34,973 bases of DNA from the NCBI GenBank assembly GCA_016794485.1, contig JAEUHV010000238.1, positions 1-34,973 on the forward strand. The letters run 5' to 3'. Positions 14,892 through 22,212 of this stretch are shown here, piece by piece. This DNA comes from Planctomycetota bacterium. Its GTDB lineage: Bacteria > Planctomycetota > UBA1135 > UBA2386. The notes under the pieces were generated by a model. That model ran no database searches and had not been told where the DNA came from. It worked only from the letters and a program-made list of their open reading frames with translations. A program made the position numbers and the translations under genes. Numbering within the stretch: position 1 is the first letter of the stretch; each line of letters opens with the position of its first letter.

Positions 14892-16364
14892 ATGCGCGCC
14901 GTCCTCGCGATCGACCAGGGCACCACCGGCAGCACGGCCCTCGTGCTGGACGAACGGCTGGCCGTGCGCGGCCGCGGCGACGCGGACTTCGCCCAGCACT
15001 TCCCCGAACCGGGCCACGTCGAACACGAGCCCGACGACATCTGGCGTTCGGTGCTCGATGCGGTGCAGCAGGCGCTGGCGCAGGCGGCGTTGCCGATGGA
15101 AGCGATCGCGGCGCTCGGCATCACCAACCAGCGCGAGACGGCCGTGGTGTGGGACCGCACCACCGGCACGCCGGTGCATCGCGCGATCGTGTGGCAGGAC
15201 CGCCGCACCACCGACGTCTGCGCACGCCTCGCCGCGGCGGGCCATGCCGAATCCGTCCGCAGCCGCACCGGACTGCCGCTCGACCCGTACTTCTCGGCGA
15301 CCAAGTTCGCATGGCTGCTCGACCACGGCGGGCTGCGCGCGCGGGCCGAACGCGGCGAACTCGCCGGCGGCACGATCGACTCGTTCGTGCTGCATCGCCT
15401 CACCGGCGGCGCGGTGCACGCCACCGACGCCACCAACGCGTGCCGCACGTCGTTGTGCGACCTGGCGACACTGCAGTGGAGCGACGAGCTGTGCGCGCTG
15501 TTCCGCGTACCGCGCGCATTGCTGCCCGCGATCCGGCCGAACGTCGGCACGTTCGGGCACACGCGCGGCGTGCCCGGCCTGCGCGACGGAATCCCGATCA
15601 CCGGCATGGCCGGCGACCAGCAGGCGGCGCTGTTCGGGCAAGGCTGCTTCGCGCCCGGCACCGCGAAGTGCACCTACGGCACCGGCGCCTTCCTGCTGCG
15701 CAACACGGGCCGCGCACCGATCCCGTCACGGCACGGCCTCGTCACCACGCTGGCGTGGGACCTGCCTGGCGAACGCAGCTACGCACTCGAAGGTTCGGCG
15801 TTCGTCGCCGGTGCTTGCGTGCAATGGCTGCGCGACGGCCTCGGGATCATCGACAGCAGTGCCGCGATCGAACCACTCGCGCGCAGCGTGCCCGACTCGG
15901 GCGGCGTCATGGTCGTGCCGGCGTTCACCGGCCTCGGCGCACCGCACTGGCGGCCCGAAGCGCGCGGGGTGATCACCGGACTCTCGCGCGGCACCACGAA
16001 GGCCCACCTGGCGCGCGCCGTGCTGGAGGGCATCGCGCTGCAGAACGTCGACATCCTGCAGGCGATGGAACGCGACGCCGGCGAGCCGCTGCGCGAACTG
16101 CGCGTCGACGGGGGCGCTGCGGCCAACGACCTGCTGGTGCAGTTCCAGGCCGACGTGCTCGGCGTGCCGATCCGGCGCCCGAAGAACCTCGAGACGACAG
16201 CGCTCGGGGCCGCGTTCCTGGCCGGGCTCGGGGCCGGCGTGTGGTCGTCCACCGCGGACCTGGCGACGCTGTGGCGCGAACAGGCGCGGTTCACTCCGGC
16301 GATGCCGCCGGACCAGGTGGCGACCTGGCGCGCGCGCTGGGCCGCAGCGGTGGCGAAGGCGTGA
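14892..16364 (+). CDS. glpK: Glycerol kinase
   Basis: 490 residues, the normal size. The FGGY-kinase landmarks are in place. These are the N-terminal ATPase loop LAIDQGTTGSTALV (5-18), GITNQRETAVVWD (about 76-88) with the glycerol-contacting Arg-Glu, IVWQDRRTTD (about 100) and GMAGDQQAALFGQGCF (about 238-253) with the catalytic Asp. Then come TYGTGAFLLRNTG, PAFTGLGAPHW, and the C-terminal signature region GLSRGTTKAHLARAVLEGIALQ with RVDGGAAANDLLVQFQAD. It phosphorylates glycerol to sn-glycerol-3-phosphate in the cytoplasm. No glpF, glpD or regulator is adjacent, so it stands alone, divergent from the ATL-like gene. The ATG at 14892 is nine bases from a short AT-containing CATACC stretch, so the mRNA may be nearly leaderless. 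It converges with rtcB, with three bases between stops. Confidence 0.95.
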   Translation: MRAVLAIDQGTTGSTALVLDERLAVRGRGDADFAQHFPEPGHVEHEPDDIWRSVLDAVQQALAQAALPMEAIAALGITNQRETAVVWDRTTGTPVHRAIVWQDRRTTDVCARLAAAGHAESVRSRTGLPLDPYFSATKFAWLLDHGGLRARAERGELAGGTIDSFVLHRLTGGAVHATDATNACRTSLCDLATLQWSDELCALFRVPRALLPAIRPNVGTFGHTRGVPGLRDGIPITGMAGDQQAALFGQGCFAPGTAKCTYGTGAFLLRNTGRAPIPSRHGLVTTLAWDLPGERSYALEGSAFVAGACVQWLRDGLGIIDSSAAIEPLARSVPDSGGVMVVPAFTGLGAPHWRPEARGVITGLSRGTTKAHLARAVLEGIALQNVDILQAMERDAGEPLRELRVDGGAAANDLLVQFQADVLGVPIRRPKNLETTALGAAFLAGLGAGVWSSTADLATLWREQARFTPAMPPDQVATWRARWAAAVAKA

Positions 16365-16367
16365 CGG

Positions 16368-17471
16368 CTACCCGCCCTTCCAGCCGAGCACCGGCCGCAG
16401 CCGCCGCACGACCTTGACCAGATCGCGTTGCGCGCGCATCACCGCGCCGATGTCCTTGTAGGCCCCCGGCGCCTCGTCGCGCAGCATCGGGCCGAGTTCG
16501 CGCGGGAAGTGCACGCCGCCGAGCTGCCGTTCGAACTCGCGCACCGAGATGCGCCGCATCGCTTCGCCGCGCGGCAGCCGCCGCCCGGCCCCGTGCGAAC
16601 TCGAGCCCAGGGCTGCCGCACAGCCGCGGCCTTCGACGTGGAACGACCAGCTGCCCATCGAGCCGGGGATCGCGCCGAACTCGCCCGCGGCCGCCGATGC
16701 GGCACCCTTGCGATGCACCCACAGCTCGGCGTCGCCGTGGCGTTCGCGGCGCACGAAGTTGTGCACCACGTCCTGCCAGGCGTCCCACTCGACCGTGACG
16801 CCGAGTGCCTCGTGCAGCGCGATCGCCGCTGCATCGGCGATCGCGCGTCGATTGCAGCGGGCGAACCACACTGCGACGTCGTGGTCGTGCAGGTAGTCGC
16901 GGCCGTGCCCACACGCCGGCAGCGCGGTGAGGCCCTTGCCGGCCGGCTGGCCACGCGCGAGGTGATGGTCGCGCACCGCCGGACCGAGCGCGCGCGAGCC
17001 GCTGTGCACCATCAGCCACAACCGGTCCGCGTCGTCGGCCTGCACTTCGAGGAAGTGGTTGCCGCGGCCGAGCGTGCCGAGTTCGAACGGCAGGTCGCGG
17101 CGCACGCGGCGAGCGAGCGCCTCGTCGGAGAATCCGACCTCGCCCAGTTCGCGGCGTCGCCGCTGCCGCAACGCCGGAACGTGCTCGCGCAGCGCCGCGA
17201 ACAACCGCTGCGCCGCGCCCTCGTCGGCGAGCACGTCGGCACGAGCCGCGAGGGCGACGGCCGCGATGCCGCAGCCGATGTCGCCGCCGACCGCCTGCGG
17301 ATACAGGCGATCGACGGTGCCGACGACGGTGCCGATGCAGACGTGTTCGGCGAGGTGCACGTCGGGCATCACCGCGACGTGCTGCACGCCCGGCGCCGCG
17401 GCGAGCCGTTCGATGGCTCGCGCGACGTCGGGCGAGAGTGGCTCCGCCAGCCAGCGGTGCACCACGGTCAT
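16368..17471 (-). CDS. rtcB: RtcB-type RNA 3'-phosphate/5'-OH ligase
   Basis: 367 residues, close to the shorter bacterial RtcB class. Active-site residues are visible: MPDVHL (Asp37, His39), AVGGDIGCGIA with metal-binding Cys67, GTLGRGNHFLEV (Asn138, His139), HSGSR (His156), IPGSMGSWSF (about 268-277) and HGAGRRLPRGEA with His293, the guanylate-accepting histidine of the family. RtcB seals 2',3'-cyclic phosphate or 3'-phosphate RNA ends to 5'-OH ends using GTP and Mn2+. In bacteria it acts in rRNA and tRNA repair. It overlaps the RbfA-like gene by four bases (ATGA) and has its own GGAGG site six bases before the start, so it is the second gene of that unit. No rtcA, rtcR or archease is nearby. 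Confidence 0.93.
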   Translation of the reverse strand: MTVVHRWLAEPLSPDVARAIERLAAAPGVQHVAVMPDVHLAEHVCIGTVVGTVDRLYPQAVGGDIGCGIAAVALAARADVLADEGAAQRLFAALREHVPALRQRRRRELGEVGFSDEALARRVRRDLPFELGTLGRGNHFLEVQADDADRLWLMVHSGSRALGPAVRDHHLARGQPAGKGLTALPACGHGRDYLHDHDVAVWFARCNRRAIADAAAIALHEALGVTVEWDAWQDVVHNFVRRERHGDAELWVHRKGAASAAAGEFGAIPGSMGSWSFHVEGRGCAAALGSSSHGAGRRLPRGEAMRRISVREFERQLGGVHFPRELGPMLRDEAPGAYKDIGAVMRAQRDLVKVVRRLRPVLGWKGG

Positions 17472-17794
17472 GGGGCACCTCCGGCCGGCATCACCGTGAA
17501 CGACAGCTGCGGCACGCGCCGTCGCGTCACCGCTTCGGCGACCGCTTCGCGCAGGAAGCCGCGCGCGCGATCGAGCGCTGCCAGGGAAGCGACCAGGCCG
17601 TGGCCGCACGGATCCTGCATCACGACGAGCACGTGCTTGTCGTCCTGCATCGGCTCGACACGGTCGAGCACGAGGTCCATCAGGACCGGATCGGAGGATT
17701 CGCCGAGGGCATACGACAACGCGTCGTGCACCTGGGCACAGAGTTGGCGGGTCTTCGCAATCGACCGCCCGCCGCGGTCGTCAGGGGAACGCAT
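17468..17794 (-). CDS. RbfA-like ribosome-binding factor
   Basis: 108 residues. It aligns along its length with RbfA: TRQLCAQVHDALSYALGE (residues 15-32) for the first helix, SDPVLMDLVLDRVEPMQDDKHVLVVM (34-59) for the two strands, then LAALDRARGFLREAVAEAVTRRRVPQLSFTV (71-101). The last part has the Ala-x-Gly kink of the KH-like fold and the RRVPxLxF strand. The C-terminal basic tail of longer RbfA proteins is missing. RbfA binds the 30S subunit late in 16S rRNA maturation and aids cold adaptation. The usual nusA-infB-rbfA context is absent; instead the gene overlaps rtcB. It may be the organism's only RbfA or a specialised paralogue. The family call is confident, the role is inferred, so no symbol is given. 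Confidence 0.8.
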   Translation of the reverse strand: MRSPDDRGGRSIAKTRQLCAQVHDALSYALGESSDPVLMDLVLDRVEPMQDDKHVLVVMQDPCGHGLVASLAALDRARGFLREAVAEAVTRRRVPQLSFTVMPAGGAP

Positions 17795-17881
17795 CTGCAG
17801 AGTGCCATGGCGTGCGCGAGCACGCCGGAATGGAACCGGGGTGTCAGGACTCGACGCTCGTCCCGGCCGCCGCTCGCCTTC

Positions 17882-17932
17882 TCAGGCGCGCGGGAACCGG
17901 GCGGCGGACACAGCGATGCAGATGCGTTGCAT
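17882..17932 (-). CDS. 16-codon ORF with strong Shine-Dalgarno site, possible leader or micro-protein
   Basis: The ATG at 17932 is preceded by GGAGG (17942-17938) with a five-base CCACC spacer, one of the best ribosome-binding sites in the window. The peptide, MQRICIAVSAARFPRA, is short, basic and slightly hydrophobic, without a charged-codon run typical of attenuators. It lies 72 bases after the stop of the large secreted-protein gene and 88 bases before the RbfA-like start, all on the minus strand. It could be a translated leader of the RbfA-RtcB unit or a small protein. Evidence is limited to the start signal. Confidence 0.35.
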   Translation of the reverse strand: MQRICIAVSAARFPRA

Positions 17933-18003
17933 GGTGGCCTCCAGGGGGCGCGCACGGTAGCGACGTTCGTCGTCGGCGCAAGCCCCGGCGCGCGGCGCAG
18001 TGT

Positions 18004-19791
18004 TCAGCGGAAGCTGATCGTGCTCGCGAGCGCGTTCGACAGCGCGACGCCGAACGTGTTGTCCGGTCCCGGCGGCACCAGGGCCGCCGCCTGGGTGAAG
18101 ATGCGTGTTCCCGAGAGCACGCCCGACGGCAACTGCAGCGTCGTGGTCGCCGTGGATCCCGTGCCGACGAACGACAGCAGCAGGTCCAGCGACCCCACGT
18201 GCAGCGCGCACGCGGGCATGCCGAGGAACGCGAGGTTCGTGCCGGTGAGGTCCTGGCCGAAGCTCACGATCGTGCAGCCGAGACGCAGTCCACCGGCCAG
18301 CTCGGGCACCGACTGATGGTCGAAGACGACCGGCGCCCCATACACACTCGTCGACAGCGGCGGCACCGACGAAGAAAGCACCATCGGCGGCGTGATGGCG
18401 TGGCGGAACGTGTCCGGCAACGTCGTCGTCAGCGCCACCGAACCAGGGTCGGCGATGACGCCCGCGCCCTTGTAGCCGACCAGGTAGCCGCTGCCGCTCC
18501 CCATCGTGCTGTTGGTCGCGAGGGACGCGACGACGAGCCACACTTCGCCGGTCAACAGATCGAACCGGTACTGGAACCACGACCGGTTCGCGGTCTCGGG
18601 CACCGCGAAGCTCTCGACGCCGTCCCAGGTCAGGTAGAAGTTCGTGCCGACCTGCTCGTAGCAGATGTTGCCACTGCCCGGCTCGGTGTCGTTGAAGTCG
18701 TGCCAGCAGTGGAACGCGGGCAGCGGGCTCGCCGCGAACTCGGCCCCGGTCGGGGTGTAATCCCCGTCATGCGGACTGGTCGCGGCCGAACCGAGGTGCA
18801 CGATGCCGTTGTGGCTCACGCGCAGCTGGGTCACCGTCCCGCTCGGCGTCGGCAGCGGGTACGGCAGGGTCACCATGTGGCTGCCGTCGTCGGTGGTCGG
18901 CAGCCAGTTCGTGTTCCCCGACGGCGGCACGAAGGCGCCCAGAGCGGGAAGCCGGCTCACTGCGTACGAGTTGCCGGCGATCGTGTAACGCAGCGCCACG
19001 CCATCGAGGGCCGCCGCCGCCTGCGCCGCAGTTCCGAACTCCTCGTAGAAGCCCTCGCCTGGCTGGGCGTTGCAGCCCTGCCCGTACGCAGCATGCGACG
19101 CGTGCATGCCGCACGCGAGCACCTGGCGGTAGCCGTTGCCCTCGGGCGTGAACGTGAGGATCGTCTGGTCGAGGGCCGTGCTGTGCAGCGGCAGGACCAT
19201 GTGCATGGCGGGCACCTGGCTGACCGTGGTGCCGGCCAGGAGGTTGCTTTCCGCCGGCATGACCGTGCCGTTGGATGCCGAGAGGCCGATCGTGGCGTAG
19301 TAGTCGCTGGGTGTGCAGTCCTGGTACTTCATGCGCACCTCGCCCGAGGGAAACAGCTCGGCGTGGAAGGTACGGAACCCGGGCCAGTTGTTGTCGTAGG
19401 CCCCATACCAGGAGACGCGGGTGACGGCCGGGCCGGATGCGACCCAGACACTGTTGACGTTCAGGTCCGTCATGTAGGGCGCGATGAGCGGGTTGCTGCC
19501 CGGCGGCTCGTAGAGCCACAGCGGGCCGCCGAACGGGTTCCACACCAGCGTCGAGTTGGTGACTCCATTGGTCAGCATCAGCCAGCCGTTGGTGCTGATG
19601 CGCATGTGGGTCCACGTGCCGGTGCCGGTACTGCCGGCCATCGGGAACGTGAAGCCGATCGGGATGTGGCCCGTGATCTGGTTGTCGCCGGAGGTGACGA
19701 CCACCCCACCCAGGAGGCCGCCGACGCACTGGGCGACGGCGGGAAGGGAGAACGACGCCCCGAGGGCGAGGGAGAGCAGGAATCGATGCAT
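18004..19791 (-). CDS. Large secreted protein with duplicated NIDO-like beta domain and shared C-terminal module
   Basis: 595 residues with signal peptide MHRFLLSLALGASFSLPAVAQ. Residues 25-200 read like a nidogen-like extracellular domain: IGFTFPMAG...MRISTNGWLMLTNG, then PLIAPYMTDLN and a VSWYGAY...FHAELFPSGEVRMKY strand pair ending ATIGLS. A diverged second copy spans about 265-470 (VTLPYPLPTP...LRVSHNGIVHLG, CWHDFN, FYLTWDGVESF...FRFDLLTGEVW-type pattern). Cys-containing AYGQGC separates them. The last ~110 residues resemble the ends of the proteins at 2532 and 12146 (ACALHV, LQLPSGVLSGTRIFTQAAAL). No catalytic motif is seen. A hairpin sits seven bases before the ATG. Surface or adhesive function is inferred from architecture only. 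Confidence 0.82.
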   Translation of the reverse strand: MHRFLLSLALGASFSLPAVAQCVGGLLGGVVVTSGDNQITGHIPIGFTFPMAGSTGTGTWTHMRISTNGWLMLTNGVTNSTLVWNPFGGPLWLYEPPGSNPLIAPYMTDLNVNSVWVASGPAVTRVSWYGAYDNNWPGFRTFHAELFPSGEVRMKYQDCTPSDYYATIGLSASNGTVMPAESNLLAGTTVSQVPAMHMVLPLHSTALDQTILTFTPEGNGYRQVLACGMHASHAAYGQGCNAQPGEGFYEEFGTAAQAAAALDGVALRYTIAGNSYAVSRLPALGAFVPPSGNTNWLPTTDDGSHMVTLPYPLPTPSGTVTQLRVSHNGIVHLGSAATSPHDGDYTPTGAEFAASPLPAFHCWHDFNDTEPGSGNICYEQVGTNFYLTWDGVESFAVPETANRSWFQYRFDLLTGEVWLVVASLATNSTMGSGSGYLVGYKGAGVIADPGSVALTTTLPDTFRHAITPPMVLSSSVPPLSTSVYGAPVVFDHQSVPELAGGLRLGCTIVSFGQDLTGTNLAFLGMPACALHVGSLDLLLSFVGTGSTATTTLQLPSGVLSGTRIFTQAAALVPPGPDNTFGVALSNALASTISFR

Positions 19792-19798
19792 GGGTGAA

Positions 19799-19833
19799 GA
19801 CACCCCGGGACCGGCCCATCCGGCCGGGGTGTC
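19799..19833. promoter_or_regulatory. Ten-pair hairpin just before the start of the secreted-protein gene
   Basis: GACACCCCGG (19799-19808) pairs perfectly with CCGGGGTGTC (19824-19833) around a 15-base loop that itself contains CCGG repeats. On the minus strand it follows the histidine-kinase stop (19901) by 67 bases and ends seven bases before the ATG at 19791. It could end the kinase operon transcript, or it could block ribosome entry at the secreted-protein gene. No U-tract is present. Confidence 0.45.
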
Positions 19834-19900
19834 CTGCCCCTGTCGCCGACGTCCGGACGGATTTGCGTACTCCCGCCGGAATCGTCCGTGCCGACCCGGC

Positions 19901-21646
19901 TCAGCCGCGCGTCGTGAACGCGCGCACCGCGGCTTCGGTGGCGAGCACGACGGCGTCCAGTTCGGCCCGCCGTTCCGGCACGAGGCGACCCGCCTTGCCC
20001 GCATCCTCGAGTTCGGCCGTCAACGCGCGCAACCGCGCAGCACCGACCGACGCCGCGGCCCCCTTCACTGCGTGCGCCGACTTCTGCAGTTCCTTCGCGT
20101 CGCTGCCCGCGAGGGCCGTGCGCACCGCGTCGACACTGGCGGCGAGGTGCTGCAGCCAGACTTCGCACAGCCGCACCAGGAGGCCACGCTTGCCGCCGAC
20201 CAGCTCGAGCGCCGCGGCCTCGTCGAACTCCGCCAACGGCTTCGCGGCGGCAGCCTGGGTCGCAGCCGGCTCCGACGCGGTCGCCGCCGTCGCGGCGGTG
20301 ACCGGAGCGGTTGCGGGCGCGCCGGACTGGGCGCGCGGGAGCAGGCGAACCATCGCCCGCAGCAGTTCTTCCTGACGGAACGGCTTGCCGAGCAGTCCCT
20401 GCATGCCGGCTTCGACGACCGCATCGCGGTTGTCGGGCGAAACGTCGGCGGAGACGGCGAGGATCGGGCCGCGGAATCCCTGGTAGCGGATCTTGCGGGT
20501 CGCCTGCAGCCCGGTCATTCCGGGCATGTGGCAGTCCATCAGCACGATGTCCGGTGGGCTCGCCTTCACCTTGCGGATCGACTCCGCACCGTCCTCTGCC
20601 AGCTGCACGCTGCAACCCAGTTCCACGAGCATGGCCTCGCCGATCGTGCGATTGACCGGGTGGTCGTCGACGAGCAAGGCGCGCACGCCGCGCAGCGAAA
20701 CGCCCGTCGGCACGGGCTCGGGTTCCTCGAGCTTGTCTGCGACCTTGTGCACCGTGGTGAACGTGAAGGTCGTGCCCACGCCGACCTCCGACTGCACGCG
20801 GATCGCGCCGCCCATCGCTTCGATGATGCGCTTCACGATCGACAGGCCGAGCCCGGTGCCGCCGAATCGCCGCGTGGTCGCGGCTTCCGCCTGCGAGAAC
20901 GGCTGGAACATCCGGCCCAGCGCGTTCGGCGGGATGCCACACCCGGTGTCCGCCACGCGCCAATCCACGGTGCACTGCCCGTCCGCGCCGGTGGTGCACG
21001 CCACGCGGACCGAGAGTTCGCCTTTCGCGGTGAACTTCAGTGCGTTGCTGAGCAGGTTGCCGAGCACCTGGCCGAGGCGGTGCGTGTCGCCGAGCAGCAG
21101 GCAGCGCGGGGCCACCGGCATGTCGACACGCAGCGTCAGGCCCTTCTGCACGGCGGCGACGGCATAGGCCTGCACGGCCTGGTGCACCTGGTCCTGCAGG
21201 CACAGCGGCCGCGCTTCGATCTCGAGCTTGCCCGATTCGATGCGCGTCCAATCGAGCACGTCGCCGATCACGCGCAACAGGCGACCACTGGACTGCTGGC
21301 ACAACGTGACGAGTTCGCGCTGGCGTTCGTCGAGCGTGGTGCGGCCGAGCACGTCGATGGTCCCCGACAAGCCGTGCAGCGGAGTGCGCAGTTCGTGGCT
21401 CATCTGCGCCAGGAAGTCGGACTTCGCCTGGTTGGCGGCCTGGGCCGTGCCGAGCGCGTCGCGCAGCTCGACCGTGCGCAACTCGACGAGCTGCTCGAGC
21501 GTCTGGTTCTGCTGCTGCAGCGTTTCGTTGACGAGATACAGCTCGCGCGTCTTGTCCTCGATCACTTGCTCGAGGATCGCGATGCGCTGCTTCTCCCGCT
21601 GCAACCGCCGCTGCAGCACCGCGACCTCGTCGACCCCGTCGGTCAT
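19901..21646 (-). CDS. Soluble hybrid histidine kinase (HisKA-HATPase-REC-HPt), H-NOX partner
   Basis: 581 residues with no transmembrane segment. In order: an N-terminal coiled coil (about 8-65, Gln/Leu-rich); HisKA with phospho-acceptor His84 in SHELRTPLHG; an HATPase domain with N-box NLLSNALKF (198-205), G1 DTGCGIPP (233-240) and G2 GGTGLGL (262-268); a receiver domain (about 320-440) with Asp327/328, phospho-site Asp371 in LMDCHMPG and Lys421; an Ala/Pro/Thr linker (441-470); and an HPt domain with His525 in SAHAVKGAA. The full phosphorelay is in one chain. The start overlaps the H-NOX stop (ATGA). In characterised systems, H-NOX binds its partner kinase directly and NO-bound H-NOX inhibits autophosphorylation, so this is the expected output kinase. 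All catalytic residues look intact. Confidence 0.94.
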   Translation of the reverse strand: MTDGVDEVAVLQRRLQREKQRIAILEQVIEDKTRELYLVNETLQQQNQTLEQLVELRTVELRDALGTAQAANQAKSDFLAQMSHELRTPLHGLSGTIDVLGRTTLDERQRELVTLCQQSSGRLLRVIGDVLDWTRIESGKLEIEARPLCLQDQVHQAVQAYAVAAVQKGLTLRVDMPVAPRCLLLGDTHRLGQVLGNLLSNALKFTAKGELSVRVACTTGADGQCTVDWRVADTGCGIPPNALGRMFQPFSQAEAATTRRFGGTGLGLSIVKRIIEAMGGAIRVQSEVGVGTTFTFTTVHKVADKLEEPEPVPTGVSLRGVRALLVDDHPVNRTIGEAMLVELGCSVQLAEDGAESIRKVKASPPDIVLMDCHMPGMTGLQATRKIRYQGFRGPILAVSADVSPDNRDAVVEAGMQGLLGKPFRQEELLRAMVRLLPRAQSGAPATAPVTAATAATASEPAATQAAAAKPLAEFDEAAALELVGGKRGLLVRLCEVWLQHLAASVDAVRTALAGSDAKELQKSAHAVKGAAASVGAARLRALTAELEDAGKAGRLVPERRAELDAVVLATEAAVRAFTTRG

Positions 21647-22212
21647 GGGTGGACCGGCACCAGGGCGGGGAACGTGACCCGGAACGTGCAGCGCGGCTCG
21701 CCGCGTTGCTTGCAGCAGGTGTGGGTGTGCTGGAACGGCACGCTGAAGTGTTCGGCGCAGCCGTCGAGCAGCCCCGACATCAACGCACACAGGCCGCGGC
21801 GGCTCTCGTAGTGCACGTCGATCGCGTTCGGATCGTCGGCAACGGGCTGGCAGAGCAGGCTCGGCGGCTCGGCGCCGTCCATCAGCTTGCGCACCTCGAC
21901 GTGGATGATGCCGTTCACCGATTCGATCAGATGGCGCGGCGAGTCCATGCCCTTCACGAAGGCGGGGAATCGCTTGGCGAGGCCCGGGAAGCAGAACTTG
22001 CCGAACGCCCGCAGCGCGTCTTCCGGCGCGACCGCGAGGCGTTTGCACGCTGCCGTCAGCAGGTCGACGATCCACTGGTCCGGATAGGTCTTCGGGGAGA
22101 CGAACGGTTCGGCCGCCGCGTGCGGGCAGTCGTCGAGCAGCTGCTCGAACGTCGCCTCACCCCAGTTGCGCACCACGAACTCCTCGAACAGCACGAACAC
22201 GACGCCCTTCAC
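21643..22212 (-). CDS. H-NOX (HNOB) haem nitric-oxide sensor
   Basis: 189 residues, full H-NOX length, beginning at a GTG (VKGVVFVLFEEFV) that overlaps the receiver-gene stop as GTGA. The proximal haem ligand is His104 in SVNGIIHVEVRKL. The haem-distorting Pro is in AEPPSLL (116-117), and the propionate-binding YxSxR motif is YESRR (135-139). The position nine residues after the motif Tyr, where O2-binding H-NOX proteins carry a distal Tyr, is Leu144. This predicts NO selectivity. Cys142, His164, Cys167 and Cys175, with Cys166 beside them, are placed like the zinc-binding cysteines I recall from some proteobacterial H-NOX proteins. It acts in the cytoplasm with the hybrid kinase encoded next in the operon. 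A GGAG-type site precedes the GTG. Confidence 0.94.
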   Translation of the reverse strand: MKGVVFVLFEEFVVRNWGEATFEQLLDDCPHAAAEPFVSPKTYPDQWIVDLLTAACKRLAVAPEDALRAFGKFCFPGLAKRFPAFVKGMDSPRHLIESVNGIIHVEVRKLMDGAEPPSLLCQPVADDPNAIDVHYESRRGLCALMSGLLDGCAEHFSVPFQHTHTCCKQRGEPRCTFRVTFPALVPVHP

